From Gammaproteobacteria bacterium (GTDB lineage: Bacteria; Pseudomonadota; Gammaproteobacteria; Ga0077536), in assembly GCA_030639105.1 (NCBI GenBank), contig DAOWDI010000170.1:1-11547 (forward strand): 11,547 nucleotides of DNA, written 5' to 3'. Within the stretch, counting starts at the first letter, position 1, and each line of letters begins with the position of its first letter. The position numbers and the translations under genes are program-made. Shown piece by piece: positions 1 to 11,388 of the stretch. The notes below the pieces were generated by a model. That model was not told the origin of the DNA. It did not search any database and was given only the letters and a program-made list of their open reading frames with translations.

Positions 1-45
1 AAAAACGGCGTCTACGACATGCGGGATGTATTGGATTTAGCTTGA
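1..45 (+). CDS. dapB: 4-hydroxy-tetrahydrodipicolinate reductase, C-terminal end (partial)
   Basis: Only the last 14 codons and a TGA stop are present; the gene starts before the window. The visible tail KNGVYDMRDVLDLA matches the conserved DapB C-terminus (E. coli DapB ends with a nearly identical YDMRDVLDL-type helix). DapB reduces 4-hydroxy-tetrahydrodipicolinate to tetrahydrodipicolinate with NAD(P)H in the cytoplasm, in the diaminopimelate/lysine pathway. The position fits, because dapB lies directly ahead of carAB in many gammaproteobacteria. The identification rests on a short peptide plus synteny. Confidence 0.85.
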   Translation, partial: KNGVYDMRDVLDLA

Positions 46-48
46 GTT

Positions 49-77
49 TTGCCGATCCCGCATGCCGGCAACGTTTT
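49..77 (+). terminator. Weak intrinsic-terminator-like hairpin after dapB
   Basis: A perfect 6-bp inverted repeat, TTGCCG (49-54) with CGGCAA (66-71), encloses an 11-nt loop. Two bases later comes a run of four T (74-77). It starts four bases past the dapB stop. The stem is short, so termination is probably partial. The downstream oxidoreductase starts 27 bp later, and read-through would put the two genes on one transcript. Confidence 0.35.
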
Positions 78-103
78 CAATCTTATAGCTTACGACTGCA
101 ACC

Positions 104-1081
104 ATGGAAAAATTACGTGCGGCGGTTATCGGTGTTGGGTATCTGGGGAATTTCCATGTACAAAAATATCTGGCGTTGCCGGATGTCGATCTGGTCGCGG
201 TGGTCGAGACCGATAGCGGGCGCCGTCGGGAGATCGGGCAAAAGTATGACGTTGATGCAACTGCGAATTATCGTGAGATCATCGACGAGGTAGATCTCGT
301 CTCGATCGTCGTCCCGCCGGACCGACATTTCGCGGTGGCTCGTGATTTTCTAAATGCCGGGGTCCACGTATTAGTGGAAAAACCCGTAACCGAAACGGTT
401 GCGGACGCCGAGACCCTGATCGCTCTGGCGTCTCAACATCGATGTCTCTTTCAGGTTGGCCATCTCGAACGGTTCAATCCGGCCGTGATAGCGTTGCGCG
501 AGAAGGTCGCGCGCCCGCGGTTTATCGGTGCTCAGCGGTTCGCACCATATAAGGCGCGCGGTACCGAAGTAGACGTAGTGCTCGATTTGATGATTCACGA
601 CATCGACATTGTCTTGAGTCTCGTACCTTCGGAGATCATCGGCATCTCATCATCCGGGCAATCGGTGATTACCGGCGATATCGATATCGCCCACGCGCGG
701 CTTGAATTTACGGACGGTTGTATAGCGGAGCTGTCGGCCAGTCGCGTGAGCCGGGACCAGGTCCGGGCGATGACGATCCGCCAGGCGAGTTCCTATATCT
801 CAGTCGATTTCATGAATCACTTGCTCCTCATCGGAGAGATCGATGCCGAAGGCCGCACCGATGAACACAAAGAAGTCTCTTTTGAGACACGTAATCTGAC
901 CGGGACCGATGTCCTCATGGACGAGATCCGTTCTTTCGTCGGTGCGGTGGCGCAGGGGCTGGTGCCCGAGGTAACAGGCGAGGACGGCAAGCGTGCGCTG
1001 GAAGTCGCTATTGAGATCTCCCGAGGTATCAACGAAGAGAATGACGTGGGGCTTGGTGAACTGACGCCATCCGCGCATTGA
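104..1081 (+). CDS. Gfo/Idh/MocA-family NAD(P)-dependent oxidoreductase, GnnA-like
   Basis: A complete 325-residue protein with the two-domain Gfo/Idh/MocA layout. The N-terminal Rossmann domain carries GVGYLG (residues 10-15) for the dinucleotide and the family motif EKP (92-94), whose Lys93 is the usual catalytic lysine. The C-terminal alpha/beta domain has D161-L-M-I-H165-D, the DxxxH substrate and proton-relay motif. VGHLERFNPAV (about 118-128) and the DLMIHDIDIVL segment resemble the subgroup found with lipid A genes, which includes GnnA, the UDP-GlcNAc 3-dehydrogenase working with the aminotransferase GnnB. That substrate is an inference: no gnnB or lpx gene is in this window. There is no signal peptide or membrane segment, so it should be cytoplasmic. 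ATG 104 is the only plausible start, since an in-frame stop lies at 86-88; no clear Shine-Dalgarno sequence precedes it. It interrupts the usual dapB-carA adjacency. Confidence 0.85.
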   Translation: MEKLRAAVIGVGYLGNFHVQKYLALPDVDLVAVVETDSGRRREIGQKYDVDATANYREIIDEVDLVSIVVPPDRHFAVARDFLNAGVHVLVEKPVTETVADAETLIALASQHRCLFQVGHLERFNPAVIALREKVARPRFIGAQRFAPYKARGTEVDVVLDLMIHDIDIVLSLVPSEIIGISSSGQSVITGDIDIAHARLEFTDGCIAELSASRVSRDQVRAMTIRQASSYISVDFMNHLLLIGEIDAEGRTDEHKEVSFETRNLTGTDVLMDEIRSFVGAVAQGLVPEVTGEDGKRALEVAIEISRGINEENDVGLGELTPSAH

Positions 1082-1290
1082 GGCTTAACCCGCAGTTCTC
1101 GCCAGGTCGGCGTGCTTGCTTGTCCCTTGAATCACATGAAGGTTTTCCTCCCTCAAAAAGCCAGCCACCTATCCCGTCAGTCCAAAGATCTTCATGCGAT
1201 CCAATGGGCTCGGCGATCTCCGCGCCGACCGGGCGAGAAATGCGGATCAGCCGTAATAGGTCTTTCGTGGATAGCGGCGCTACAGTACAA

Positions 1291-1317
1291 TTGCGCGGAC
1301 TTCATTCGCGGGGGCAA
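1291..1317 (+). promoter_or_regulatory. Possible alternative (antiterminator-like) hairpin before carA
   Basis: CGCGGA (1294-1299) can pair with TTCGCG (1305-1310) around a 5-nt loop. The stem can be extended by TTG 1291-1293 with CAA 1315-1317 if G1311-1314 bulge out. This fold uses bases of the 5' arm of the terminator hairpin (1308-1319), so the two are mutually exclusive. The pairing is short and the extension depends on a bulge, so it may be fortuitous. It also requires a transcription start upstream of about 1291. Confidence 0.25.
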
Positions 1318-1352
1318 TATCAGGGGTCTCTTCTCCTATTGCTCCCGTTTTT
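1308..1352 (+). terminator. Intrinsic terminator or attenuator abutting the carA start
   Basis: Bases 1308-1319 pair with 1337-1348 in a continuous 12-bp stem (10 Watson-Crick pairs and two G-U pairs, 1313-1343 and 1308-1348), with a GC-rich lower half. The loop can form four more pairs (1323-1326 with 1333-1336). The 3' arm runs straight into five T (1348-1352), and the next base is the A of the carA ATG. This is the structure of a Rho-independent terminator. It could end dapB/oxidoreductase transcripts. But there is no room for a promoter between it and the ATG, so carA mRNA starting at this codon must read through it. That fits an attenuator, as known for E. coli pyrBI. The structure is seen directly; the regulatory role is inferred. 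Confidence 0.7.
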
Positions 1353-2507
1353 ATGTGGGCAAACAAAACGTTGTCTGAAAATGCAATTTTGGCTTTGGCC
1401 GACGGCAGTATCTTCTACGGCCGCTCGATCGGTGCGCCTGGCGCCACGGTGGGTGAGGTTGTATTTAACACGGCAATGACGGGTTATCAGGAGATCCTGA
1501 CCGATCCCTCCTACAACCATCAGTTGGTGGCCCTGACCTACCCTCACATCGGCAATGTGGGTACTAATCCACTCGATGCCGAAGCCGATCGGGTGTATGC
1601 GGGCGGGTTGATTATCCGTGACGCCTCGATTGCAACGAGCAATTTTCGCGCGACCGGCAGCTTGGCCGATTATTTGTTGCAAAATGGGGTTGTTGCTATC
1701 GCTGACATCGATACGCGCAAGCTGACCCGCCTGTTGCGGAACAAAGGCGCTCAAAACGGCTGCATCGTCGTGGGCGAACTGATCGATGCGGACCAGGCCA
1801 TAGAGCGGGCGCGCGGGTTCCCTGGATTAACGGGAGTCGACCTCGCCCAAGTAGTTACGACCGATGCACCCTACACCTGGTCCGAAGGAACATGGATGCT
1901 CGATGGTAATCGATACCAGGTGCATGCGGGCGAACGCCGTCGGTGGATCGTCGTCTATGATTTCGGTGTGAAGCGAAATATCTTGAGGCTCCTCGCGGAC
2001 CGTGATTGCGCACTTGAGATCGTACCGGCCCAGACACCCGCCGAGGAGGTATTGGCGCGTAAACCCCACGGCGTATTCCTATCGAACGGTCCGGGCGATC
2101 CACAGCCATGCGATTACGCTATTGCCGCCATTCGCGAGATCCTGGCGGCAAAGATCCCGATGTTTGGTATTTGCCTTGGTCATCAATTATTGGCGTTGGC
2201 ATGCGGGGCGGCTACGGAAAAGATGAAATTCGGTCACCACGGTGCGAACCACCCGGTAGAGGATCTGCGCAGCGGGAAGGTGTTGATCACGAGCCAGAAC
2301 CACGGCTTCGCGGTCGATGAGAGCAGCCTGCCGGACAATGTCATGGCGACGCACCGATCGCTGTTCGATGGCACGCTGCAAGGGATTGAGTGTCGAGACG
2401 CGCCGGCATTTGGGTTTCAGGGACACCCGGAGGCCAGTCCGGGTCCCCACGATATTAGCGAGTTGTTCGATCGCTTTGTCGCATTGATCGATGCCGATCG
2501 CCCTTAG
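1353..2507 (+). CDS. carA: Carbamoyl-phosphate synthase, small (glutaminase) subunit
   Basis: CarA hydrolyses glutamine and channels ammonia to CarB for carbamoyl phosphate, the precursor of arginine and pyrimidines. The 384-residue protein matches E. coli CarA (382) along its length. The N-terminal small-chain domain has [21 protein letters not shown] and the [13 protein letters not shown] segment. The C-terminal class I glutamine amidotransferase domain has the nucleophile Cys274 in [10 protein letters not shown] and His358/Glu360 in [10 protein letters not shown], a complete triad at a constant +5 offset from E. coli C269/H353/E355. The offset comes from the N-terminus. ATG 1353 gives a short extension ([10 protein letters not shown]) and lacks any visible Shine-Dalgarno sequence, because it abuts the terminator hairpin; TTG 1371 is a possible alternative start. 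No in-frame ATG lies nearby before the conserved region. carB follows after 27 bp, indicating one operon. Confidence 0.97.
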   Translation: MWANKTLSENAILALADGSIFYGRSIGAPGATVGEVVFNTAMTGYQEILTDPSYNHQLVALTYPHIGNVGTNPLDAEADRVYAGGLIIRDASIATSNFRATGSLADYLLQNGVVAIADIDTRKLTRLLRNKGAQNGCIVVGELIDADQAIERARGFPGLTGVDLAQVVTTDAPYTWSEGTWMLDGNRYQVHAGERRRWIVVYDFGVKRNILRLLADRDCALEIVPAQTPAEEVLARKPHGVFLSNGPGDPQPCDYAIAAIREILAAKIPMFGICLGHQLLALACGAATEKMKFGHHGANHPVEDLRSGKVLITSQNHGFAVDESSLPDNVMATHRSLFDGTLQGIECRDAPAFGFQGHPEASPGPHDISELFDRFVALIDADRP

Positions 2508-2534
2508 CGTCAAACCCAGCGAGCCGCCCTGCAC

Positions 2535-5739
<3,205 letters not shown>

Positions 5740-5747
<8 letters not shown>

Positions 5748-6216
5748 GACGCCAATGACGATAACGGGCGCTGAACAACTGCGCAAGGAGCTTCATCAAC
5801 TGAAGACCGTAGATAGGCCGCGCATCACGGCCGCGATTGCTGAAGCCCGCGCACACGGTGATCTCAAGGAAAATGCCGAATACCATGCCGCGCGCGAGCA
5901 GCAGAGTTTTGCCGAAGGGCGCATTGCCGAGATAGAGGGAAAGCTGTCCAATGCCGAAATAATTGACATAACGAAGATCGATGCTGACGGCAAAGTGGTC
6001 TTCGGCGCTACCGTGGTACTCCTCAATCTCGAAACGGAAGAAGAGGTCAGCTACAAAATCGTCGGCGAGGACGAGGCCGATATCAAGGCGGGTATGGTAT
6101 CCGTTGGTTCTCCGGTCGCGCGCGCACTGATCGGCAAACGGACTGGAGACGAAGCCAATGTTCAGGCGCCTGGCGGGGTCATCGAATACGAAATCCTCCA
6201 TGTCCGTTACGCTTGA
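5740..6216 (+). CDS. greA: Transcription elongation factor GreA
   Basis: GreA enters the RNA polymerase secondary channel and stimulates cleavage of backtracked transcripts, rescuing arrested complexes. The protein has 158 residues, exactly the E. coli length. The N-terminal coiled coil (about 1-75) carries the acidic tip in [17 protein letters not shown], with Asp41 and Glu44 at the positions that coordinate the catalytic Mg2+. The FKBP-like C-terminal domain includes [16 protein letters not shown] and [10 protein letters not shown]. The start MSKTPMT was chosen from the AGGAG at 5728-5732 and the match to E. coli MQAIPMT. The sequence ATGAGTAA overlaps start and stop: greA begins 8 bp before carB ends. 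rlmE follows 15 bp later; yhbY, which lies between greA and rlmE in E. coli, is absent here. Confidence 0.97.
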
Positions 6217-6231
6217 AAGCGCGCAACCCTG

Positions 6232-6855
6232 ATGGCCCATCGACGCTCTAGGGCCAGGCAATGGGTTCGAAAGCAGGCCTCTGATCCCTATGTCAAGCGG
6301 CGTGATGCCGCCGGTTTCCGCTCCCGCTCGGCGTTCAAACTTAAAGAAATCCTTACGCGCGACCGATTGATCCGCAAAGGCTCCTCGGTGCTCGATTTGG
6401 GCGCGAGCCCGGGTGGCTGGACGCAGGTCGCCCTGGAGGCAGTCGGACCACGGGGGATGGTGGTTGGTGTTGATTTATTGCCGATGGAGCCGGTCAGCGG
6501 TGTGCATTTCATCGAGGGCGACTGCCGGGATACTGACATATTCAACAAAATCAGGTTGCGATTCGGCGACCGCGGCGCGGACCTTGTACTATCTGATATA
6601 GCCCCCAATATTACGGGGATAAGGGATGTCGATGAGGCGAATTTTCTGGAATTGGCTGGGTTCGTCCGAGACATATCGACGCAATTACTGGTGCCGGACG
6701 GGTCGATGCTGATCAAATTATTTCAATTCCCCGGAACCAATGGTTACATCGTCGATCTAAAGGGTTGGTTTTCTTCGATTGCCAGACGAAAACCGGAATC
6801 TTCGCGCAAGGCATCGCGAGAGCTTTATGTCGTCGCAAAGGGTTTTGGTGTATAG
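6232..6855 (+). CDS. rlmE: 23S rRNA (uridine-2552-2'-O)-methyltransferase
   Basis: RlmE (FtsJ/RrmJ) methylates the 2'-O of U2552 in the A loop of 23S rRNA during late 50S assembly, using S-adenosylmethionine. The 207-residue protein (209 in E. coli) has the basic N-terminus typical of the family, the SAM-binding loop VLDLGASPGGW (about 53-63) and the complete K-D-K-E tetrad: Lys36 (RSRSAFKL), Asp122 (SDIAPN), Lys162 (MLIKLFQ) and Glu197 (ASRELYVVA). All sit at a constant -2 offset from E. coli K38/D124/K164/E199. The start is ATG 6232, 15 bp after greA, with no strong Shine-Dalgarno sequence, so translation may depend on coupling. The rlmE-ftsH pairing is the classical one. The protein is cytoplasmic and looks intact. 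Confidence 0.96.
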   Translation: MAHRRSRARQWVRKQASDPYVKRRDAAGFRSRSAFKLKEILTRDRLIRKGSSVLDLGASPGGWTQVALEAVGPRGMVVGVDLLPMEPVSGVHFIEGDCRDTDIFNKIRLRFGDRGADLVLSDIAPNITGIRDVDEANFLELAGFVRDISTQLLVPDGSMLIKLFQFPGTNGYIVDLKGWFSSIARRKPESSRKASRELYVVAKGFGV

Positions 6856-6903
6856 TTAGCGTGTCGGGGAGACTTTTTTTGACAGCAGGATAGGTCGCAT
6901 CAA

Positions 6904-8838
<1,935 letters not shown>

Positions 8839-8982
8839 CGACGATCTGAAGCAAAGACGAAAGTCAGCACGGGAAGGGTGATATTTCGTAAACTTGTGCT
8901 AGTGGACGACACAAGTCTCGGTTCCTTCTTGCGATCAGCCTTAGGCTGAGGGCTCGTACATCAGGGAAGTTGAGGGCGGGCC
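8839..8982 (+). other. ftsH-glmM intergenic region with two hairpins; no folP
   Basis: In many gammaproteobacteria this interval holds folP (dihydropteroate synthase). Here there are only 144 bp with no coding signal. Two perfect inverted repeats are visible: ACTTGTG (8892-8898) with CACAAGT (8910-8916), 11-nt loop; and TCAGCC (8935-8940) with GGCTGA (8944-8949), 3-nt loop. Neither is followed by a T-tract, so they are not standard terminators. I see no confident promoter. The glmM ribosome site is at the 3' end. Confidence 0.55.
8972..8975 (+). promoter_or_regulatory. Ribosome binding site of glmM
   Basis: GAGG lies 7 nt upstream of ATG 8983. It supports that codon as the start, in agreement with the alignment to the E. 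coli GlmM N-terminus. Confidence 0.7.
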
Positions 8983-10371
8983 ATGTCAGAAAAGAAGCGT
9001 CAGTTTTTTGGGACCGATGGGATCCGGGGAACGGTAGGTCAAGCACCGATAACACCCGATTTTGTGATGAAGTTGGGTTGGGCCGCTGGTCGGGTTTTTA
9101 CCCGCGGCAGTTCGTGCAGACGCAAAGTCCTGATCGGGAAGGACACGCGCGTTTCCGGCTATATGTTCGAGTCTGCCCTGGAGGCGGGTCTTGCTGCCGC
9201 CGGTGTTGACAGCCACCTCCTCGGCCCGATGCCGACCCCTGGGATCGCCTACCTCACTCGTACCTTCAGCGCCAATGCCGGCATCGTCATCAGCGCGTCA
9301 CATAACGGTTTCGAAGACAACGGTATCAAGTTTTTTTGCGGTAATGGATCGAAGCTGCCGGACGCGGTAGAAATTGAAATCGAGAAGGAGCTGGAAAAAC
9401 CGATGCAGTCGGTGACTTCCCGCGAACTCGGCAAGGCCCACCGGGTGACCGATGCCGCCGGCCGGTATATAGAATTCTGTAAGAGTACTTTTCCCAACGA
9501 TACAAGTTTGCATGGCTTGAAGATGGTCGTCGACTGCGCACACGGCGCGACATACCACATTGCGCCAGCAGTGATGTCGGAACTTGGGGCGAGCGTCATC
9601 CCGCTCGGTAACAAACCAGACGGATTCAATATCAACGAGGGTTTCGGTGCGACGGCGCCGGAGGCCCTGCAACAGGCGGTATTGGCCGAGGGGGCGGATG
9701 TTGGTATAGCCTTCGATGGTGATGGCGATCGCCTGGTCATGGTCGACCACACGGGTGCGGTGGTCGATGGTGATGAGATCACCTTCATCATCGCGCGCCA
9801 ACGATACCAGCGCGGGCTGCTGCGGGGCGCTGTGGTCGGCACGCAGATGAGCAACCTGGGATTGGAGCGTGCCGTGCGGACGCTCGGCTTGGAGTTCATG
9901 CGCGCCAAGGTAGGCGATCGCTATATTCTGGAGATGCTGCAGGCAAACGACTGTGTACTCGGCGGAGAGACCTCGGGGCACATCATTTGTCTCGACTTGA
10001 CGACAACCGGCGATGGTATCATCTCCGCGCTGCAGGTGTTCGAAGCGATGGTTCGCAGCGGGCACGGCTTGAGTGTGCTCAAAGCGGGCATGAGCAAGTT
10101 CCCACAGCGATTAATCAATGTGCGCCTGGCCGAACGTCAGGATGTAACCGATATCGCCAAGATCCGCGAGGCCATCACCGCGGCGGAACGCCGCCTCGGC
10201 GATACCGGTCGCGTTTTGCTGCGTCCTTCTGGTACCGAGCCGTTGATACGGGTAATGGTCGAGGGCCAGGATGCTGTACTCGTCGACGAACTGGCCGAAG
10301 GGCTCGCCGAAGTCGTTGAAAGAGCTGTCAACGCCGAAGGGGCAGATGAGGGCGCCGGTAAAGTTGCTTGA
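8983..10371 (+). CDS. glmM: Phosphoglucosamine mutase
   Basis: GlmM interconverts glucosamine-6-phosphate and glucosamine-1-phosphate, the step before GlmU in UDP-GlcNAc synthesis for peptidoglycan and lipopolysaccharide. The 462-residue protein (445 in E. coli) has the alpha-D-phosphohexomutase domains in order: FFGTDGIRG near the N-terminus; the phosphoserine loop [12 protein letters not shown] with catalytic Ser106; the metal site DGDGDR (Asp245, Asp247, Asp249); the sugar loop GGETSGH; and the C-terminal phosphate-binding loop [15 protein letters not shown]. Two oddities are seen. Residue 109 is Gly where SASHNP-type loops normally have Pro. The C-terminus carries about 13 extra, mostly small and acidic residues after the last conserved helix. 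The start [13 protein letters not shown] is supported by GAGG 7 nt upstream. The gene ends 7 bp before the convergent dapD. Confidence 0.97.
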   Translation: MSEKKRQFFGTDGIRGTVGQAPITPDFVMKLGWAAGRVFTRGSSCRRKVLIGKDTRVSGYMFESALEAGLAAAGVDSHLLGPMPTPGIAYLTRTFSANAGIVISASHNGFEDNGIKFFCGNGSKLPDAVEIEIEKELEKPMQSVTSRELGKAHRVTDAAGRYIEFCKSTFPNDTSLHGLKMVVDCAHGATYHIAPAVMSELGASVIPLGNKPDGFNINEGFGATAPEALQQAVLAEGADVGIAFDGDGDRLVMVDHTGAVVDGDEITFIIARQRYQRGLLRGAVVGTQMSNLGLERAVRTLGLEFMRAKVGDRYILEMLQANDCVLGGETSGHIICLDLTTTGDGIISALQVFEAMVRSGHGLSVLKAGMSKFPQRLINVRLAERQDVTDIAKIREAITAAERRLGDTGRVLLRPSGTEPLIRVMVEGQDAVLVDELAEGLAEVVERAVNAEGADEGAGKVA

Positions 10372-10378
10372 GACGCAC

Positions 10379-11200
10379 TTATATATCTCGCAACAGTTCG
10401 TTGATCCCGACCTTGTCCCGTGTTTTTGCGTCGACTTTCTTAACGATAACCGCACAGTACAGGCTGTGACTGCCGTTTGCCGCAGGTAGATTACCGGATA
10501 CGACGACCGAACCCGGCGGAACGTAGCCGCTGCTGATGGTGCCGGATTCACGGTCGAAAATCTTTGTACTCTGGCCGATGAATACGCCCATGGATATCAC
10601 CGAGCCCGCGCCGACGATCACGCCTTCGACAACCTCCGAACGAGCGCCGATGAAGCAGTTGTCCTCGATAATCGTCGGGTTCGCCTGTAGTGGTTCAAGT
10701 ACACCGCCGATCCCCACCCCTCCCGAAAGGTGCACGTTTTTTCCGATCTGAGCACATGAACCGACAGTGGCCCACGTATCGACCATTGTCCCGGAATCAA
10801 CATAGGCGCCTATATTGACGTAGCTTGGCATCAGCACGACACCCGACCCGATGTAGCAGCCGCGACGAACGGTAGCCGGGGGAACGACCCGTGCGCCGGT
10901 GGCGCGGAATTCATCGTCTGTGCTTCCCGCAAATTTGCTTGGCACCTTGTCATAGTAGTTCGTATATCCGCCGGCCATGATCTTGTTGTCGTTGAGACGG
11001 AAGGAAAGCAACACGGCCTTTTTCACCCATTCGTTGACGACCCAATCACGGCCACGTTTTTCCGCGACGCGGAGTTCTCCGGTATCGAGCCGACTCAGGC
11101 ATTCCTCGACGGCGGTTTTAACGTGTTGATCAGCACCTTCAGGCGAAATGTCGGCTCGGTTTTCAAAGGCAGCGCTAATGGTTAGTTCGAGATCTTCCAT
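10379..11200 (-). CDS. dapD: 2,3,4,5-tetrahydropyridine-2,6-dicarboxylate N-succinyltransferase
   Basis: DapD transfers succinyl from succinyl-CoA to tetrahydrodipicolinate, opening the succinylase branch of diaminopimelate/lysine synthesis. The protein has 273 residues (274 in E. coli). The N-terminal helical domain has LRVAEK and [15 protein letters not shown] left-handed beta-helix of hexapeptide repeats follows, with the near-invariant [39 protein letters not shown] and [20 protein letters not shown]. The C-terminus [19 protein letters not shown] matches E. coli closely. The frame stays open upstream to an ATG at 11257, but ATG 11200 is chosen: GAGGA precedes it by 6 nt and [13 protein letters not shown] aligns with the E. 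coli start, whereas the extra 19 residues show no homology. It is transcribed towards glmM, with dapC upstream on the same strand. Confidence 0.97.
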   Translation of the reverse strand: MEDLELTISAAFENRADISPEGADQHVKTAVEECLSRLDTGELRVAEKRGRDWVVNEWVKKAVLLSFRLNDNKIMAGGYTNYYDKVPSKFAGSTDDEFRATGARVVPPATVRRGCYIGSGVVLMPSYVNIGAYVDSGTMVDTWATVGSCAQIGKNVHLSGGVGIGGVLEPLQANPTIIEDNCFIGARSEVVEGVIVGAGSVISMGVFIGQSTKIFDRESGTISSGYVPPGSVVVSGNLPAANGSHSLYCAVIVKKVDAKTRDKVGINELLRDI

Positions 11201-11206
11201 TGTTGT

Positions 11207-11211
11207 TCCTC
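11207..11211 (-). promoter_or_regulatory. Ribosome binding site of dapD
   Basis: On the minus strand GAGGA lies 6 nt before ATG 11200. It decides the start against the upstream in-frame ATG at 11257. Confidence 0.75.
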
Positions 11212-11260
11212 GTGGTGCTATCCGTTTAGAGTCCGCGGTTGTGCAATGCATCGGCATTGA

Positions 11261-11340
11261 ACCACGGAGAATATGAAGAATAGATGTCAGATGATATTGA
11301 CAATGAAATTATATTTTCTCCGTGTTCTTTGTGGTCTGCG
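11261..11340. repeat. Palindromic intergenic repeat-like element between dapC and dapD
   Basis: CACGGAGAATAT (11263-11274) is inverted at 11311-11324 (ATATTTTCTCCGTG), differing only by two extra T in the second arm, which gives a 9-bp plus 3-bp stem. The 36-nt loop has its own hairpin, TGTCA (11285-11289) with TGACA (11298-11302). Beyond the right arm comes a second, related motif, TTCTTTGTGGTCTGCGTAG, and GTGGT there is also the inverse of ACCAC at 11261. Arms of the CTCCGTGTTCTTTGTGGT type recur, in my recollection, as dispersed intergenic palindromes in environmental proteobacterial genomes. With one copy in the window, the repeat status is inferred. It has no coding capacity and no A/T tract typical of a terminator. 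Confidence 0.5.
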
Positions 11341-11388
11341 TAGTTATCATTTCGCCGCGGCTCAGTTCTACCGTACTAAAAAGCGGTC

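Larger units (their letters stand above)
1082..1352 (+). other. Non-coding leader between oxidoreductase and carA
   Basis: This 271-bp stretch holds no convincing gene. Open frames through it (for example GTG 1112 to 1378, and ATG 1204 or 1240 to 1479) give peptides without recognisable motifs and run into carA in a wrong frame. It contains a 6-bp hairpin (TCGGCG 1210-1215 with CGCCGA 1223-1228), a possible -10 box TACAAT at 1286-1291 with only a poor -35 (TTTCGT, 1263-1268, 17-bp spacing), and a strong hairpin at its 3' end, listed separately. No tRNA-like fold or riboswitch that I recognise is present. It is probably the untranslated leader of the carAB transcript. Confidence 0.6.

Noticed and set aside
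1178..1256. Small leader peptide from ATG 1194 (20 codons)
   Set aside because: No Shine-Dalgarno sequence, no arginine- or pyrimidine-related codon pattern that stands out, and it ends about 50 bp before the hairpin, too far to affect it directly.
11201..11257. N-terminal extension of dapD from ATG 11257
   Set aside because: The extra 19 residues have no counterpart in DapD, and GAGGA sits at proper distance only from ATG 11200.
11297..11322. TTGACA at 11297-11302 on the + strand and TTGTCA...TATTCT on the - strand as promoters
   Set aside because: They lie within the palindrome's loop. The + strand has no gene downstream and no -10 at proper distance. The - strand pair has a short 15-bp spacing and may be chance in an A/T-rich loop; dapD could use it, but the evidence is too thin.
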